Positions 6,423 to 7,328 of a stretch of 7,328 nt of DNA are shown here, in pieces; position 1 is the stretch's first letter; every line of letters begins with the position of its first letter. A program made the translations under genes and the position numbers. The notes beneath the pieces are model-generated. The model saw nothing but the letters and a program-made list of their open reading frames with translations, searched no databases and was not told where the DNA came from. The DNA comes from Flavobacteriaceae bacterium (lineage in GTDB: Bacteria > Bacteroidota > Bacteroidia > Flavobacteriales > Flavobacteriaceae), in the NCBI GenBank assembly GCA_015488935.1, contig WFMU01000325.1, positions 1 to 7,328 of the forward strand. The letters are read 5' to 3'.

Positions 6423-6881
6423 TTAGTTAAACATTTTTTTAAATACCCACGGCGGTCCGATAAGTAAAAATTGTACATCTTTAAAGAAGGATGGTTTTTT
6501 ACCTTCTACATGGTGTCCGTAAAATTGTCCGATCCATGCGATGACAAAAATTAGAATTGATGTATATAATATGGATGTTTGTTTGCTTAAATAGTAATTT
6601 CCGACAATACAGAGTACGGAAAATACAAACATGGTTAGAAATGTTTTAACGGATAGTCGCAAATAAAACGCCAATATTGGTATTACTAGGATGGTTGCCC
6701 AATTTTCGATGAGAGGGTTTCCGAGTCCAATTTTGGTTTGTAATAGGCTAGGAGTAATACTCATAAAGAGTCCTATGATACTAAAATAGATGGCTGGTAC
6801 ACATATATAGTGTATGGTTTGGTTGGTTTTATTTTGATGACTAACGGCGTATTCATCGAACCAGTTTTGTTGTGTTTTCAT
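6423..6881 (-). CDS. Mpo1-like (DUF962 / YGL010w) membrane protein
   Basis: A 152-residue integral membrane protein of the DUF962 family. Yeast Mpo1 is an Fe(II)-dependent dioxygenase that shortens 2-hydroxy fatty acids by one carbon; bacterial members are mostly untested. The N-terminal signature W7-DEY-SH15-N-NQTIH24-ICVP is followed by about four hydrophobic segments (roughly 23-41, 61-76, 79-97, 103-120). The C-terminal signature is AWIGQFYGHHVEGKKPSF (115-132), containing H123 and H124, then LLIGPPWV (139-146). The conserved His at 15, 24, 123 and 124 are the natural metal-ligand candidates. Length is normal for short bacterial members. The ATG at 6881 is the only start that keeps the N-terminal motif. 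It is first in the minus-strand unit, 6 bases ahead of csaA. Dioxygenase activity is inferred from the family. Confidence 0.9.
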   Translation of the reverse strand: MKTQQNWFDEYAVSHQNKTNQTIHYICVPAIYFSIIGLFMSITPSLLQTKIGLGNPLIENWATILVIPILAFYLRLSVKTFLTMFVFSVLCIVGNYYLSKQTSILYTSILIFVIAWIGQFYGHHVEGKKPSFFKDVQFLLIGPPWVFKKMFN

Positions 6882-6900
6882 CGTTTTGGTTTAGTTGGCT

Positions 6901-6932
6901 CTAAGTTACGATTATGATGGTTGTTGGGCAAA
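6901..6932 (-). promoter_or_regulatory. Candidate promoter for the Mpo1-like/csaA/dehydrogenase operon
   Basis: Reading the minus strand, TTTG (plus 6929-6932) is followed by a 20-base spacer and TAACTTAG (plus 6901-6908), which matches TAnnTTTG at all but one of the defined bases. Transcription would start near 6894, about 13 bases ahead of the ATG. The spacing and location fit the phylum's primary promoters, but one mismatch and the short motifs leave a real chance of coincidence. Confidence 0.45.
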
Positions 6933-6964
6933 TTTTTTTTTGGTTTGGGTTTTTGGAGGTTAAA

Positions 6965-7014
6965 CGCAAAGGGCGCAAAGGTTTTTTTTGGTTCTAGCAA
7001 AGGGCGTGAAGACG
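6965..7014. repeat. GCAAAGGG-type intergenic repeat
   Basis: Two head-to-tail units CGCAAAGGG (6965-6973) and CGCAAAGG (6974-6981) are followed by an eight-T run, GGTTCTA, a third GCAAAGGG (6997-7004), and CGTGAAGACG. No ORF covers this stretch. It resembles short intergenic repeats of the CGCAAAG/CACGAAG type that I recall from Bacteroidota and other environmental genomes. It sits between the minus-strand operon's promoter region and the insertion sequence. Confidence 0.6.
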
Positions 7015-7041
7015 AGGTGTAAAGCTGGGGATTTGTGGTAA

Positions 7042-7328
7042 TTTAACGTGAGTTCGATTTAAGCAATAGCTTTATTTGGTAGAAATCTATCCAAGTTTAT
7101 GCTTGGTTTTTTAGGTAAAAAAGAATAAGCAACTAAAGCAGCGATCATATTACCAATAAAATTTTCAAAACTTCTGTGTCTGGAATGTTCTATTTGGCAA
7201 CTATTCTTTAATAAGTCATTTACGGATTCTATAATAGCTCTTTTTCTAAGAATTACCCTGTCCATAAAATCCATTGCTTTTTTCTTCATATTTTTCCTTA
7301 CTTTAGTTATTAAATGAATACCATCTAC
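7042..7328 (-). mobile_element. IS982-family insertion sequence, 3' part only (continues past the window)
   Basis: The call rests on the transposase C-terminus at 7059-7328. The outer boundary is approximate: the inverted repeat should lie just beyond the stop, around TTAACGTGAGTTCGATTTAA (7043-7062). The other terminus is outside the window, so neither the inverted repeats nor a target duplication can be confirmed. Confidence 0.65.
7059..7328 (-). CDS. IS982-family transposase, C-terminal part (5' end outside window)
   Basis: The reading frame is open to the window edge. It runs VDGIHLITKVRKN (7328-7290) directly into the ATG at 7289, so that Met is internal and the true start lies beyond 7328. 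About 89 residues are visible of an expected 280-300. The sequence RKRAIIESVNDLLKN followed by IEHSRHRSFENFIGN, then AALVAYSFLPKKPSI, is the typical end of IS982-family DDE transposases; the Glu in RAIIESVND is the likely third catalytic acid. No frameshift or internal stop is seen in this part, so the element could be intact. It is oriented towards the Mpo1-like operon but ends about 180 bases short of it, so it disrupts no visible gene. Confidence 0.85.
   Translation of the reverse strand, partial: VDGIHLITKVRKNMKKKAMDFMDRVILRKRAIIESVNDLLKNSCQIEHSRHRSFENFIGNMIAALVAYSFLPKKPSINLDRFLPNKAIA

Noticed and set aside
6965..7014. Short CRISPR-like array
   Set aside because: The units are 8-9 bases, two touch without a spacer, and there are no cas genes. 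It is a dispersed-type repeat at most.

Overview
The window is AT-rich chromosomal DNA from a member of the Bacteroidota, most likely Flavobacteriaceae. The evidence is the protein families and their sequence style (DinB, BshB1, a CsaA-type tRNA-binding protein, small Bacteroidota lipoproteins), A-rich start regions with little Shine-Dalgarno signal, a tRNA promoter of the Bacteroidota type (TTG, 19-base spacer, TAnnTTTG), and tRNAs with no encoded CCA tail. I cannot name the genus.

Layout. Bases 34-504 (+) encode a cysteine-rich lipoprotein: lipobox, long Lys/Asp/Ala helical spacer, then three 17-residue C-x3-C-x4-C units. A strong intrinsic terminator (536-569) follows, and only 13 bases later the Y-family polymerase gene dinB begins with GTG (583-1674, +). 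Next come a small lipoprotein of a conserved Bacteroidota family (1718-2116, +) and, 16 bases further, bshB1 of bacillithiol synthesis (2133-2852, +). A promoter at 2860-2889 drives tRNA-His(GTG) and tRNA-Pro(TGG), which end at a probable two-way terminator (3103-3142).

On the minus strand, a three-gene unit runs from about 6900 down to 3149: an Mpo1-like (DUF962) membrane protein, csaA, and a 971-residue FAD plus iron-sulfur 2-hydroxyacid dehydrogenase of the YdiJ / GlcD-GlcF fusion type. Gaps of 6 and 16 bases suggest one transcript, and a promoter candidate lies just upstream. The right end holds a GCAAAGGG-type intergenic repeat (6965-7014) and the 3' end of an IS982-family element cut by the window edge (about 7042-7328).

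Most of the window is ordinary housekeeping sequence. The points most worth a second look are the repeat architecture of the Cys-rich lipoprotein, tandem U-U mismatches in the acceptor stem of tRNA-His, the pairing of an Mpo1-like protein with a 2-hydroxyacid dehydrogenase in one operon, and the intergenic repeat beside the insertion sequence. I see no clear case for a wholly new multi-gene system.
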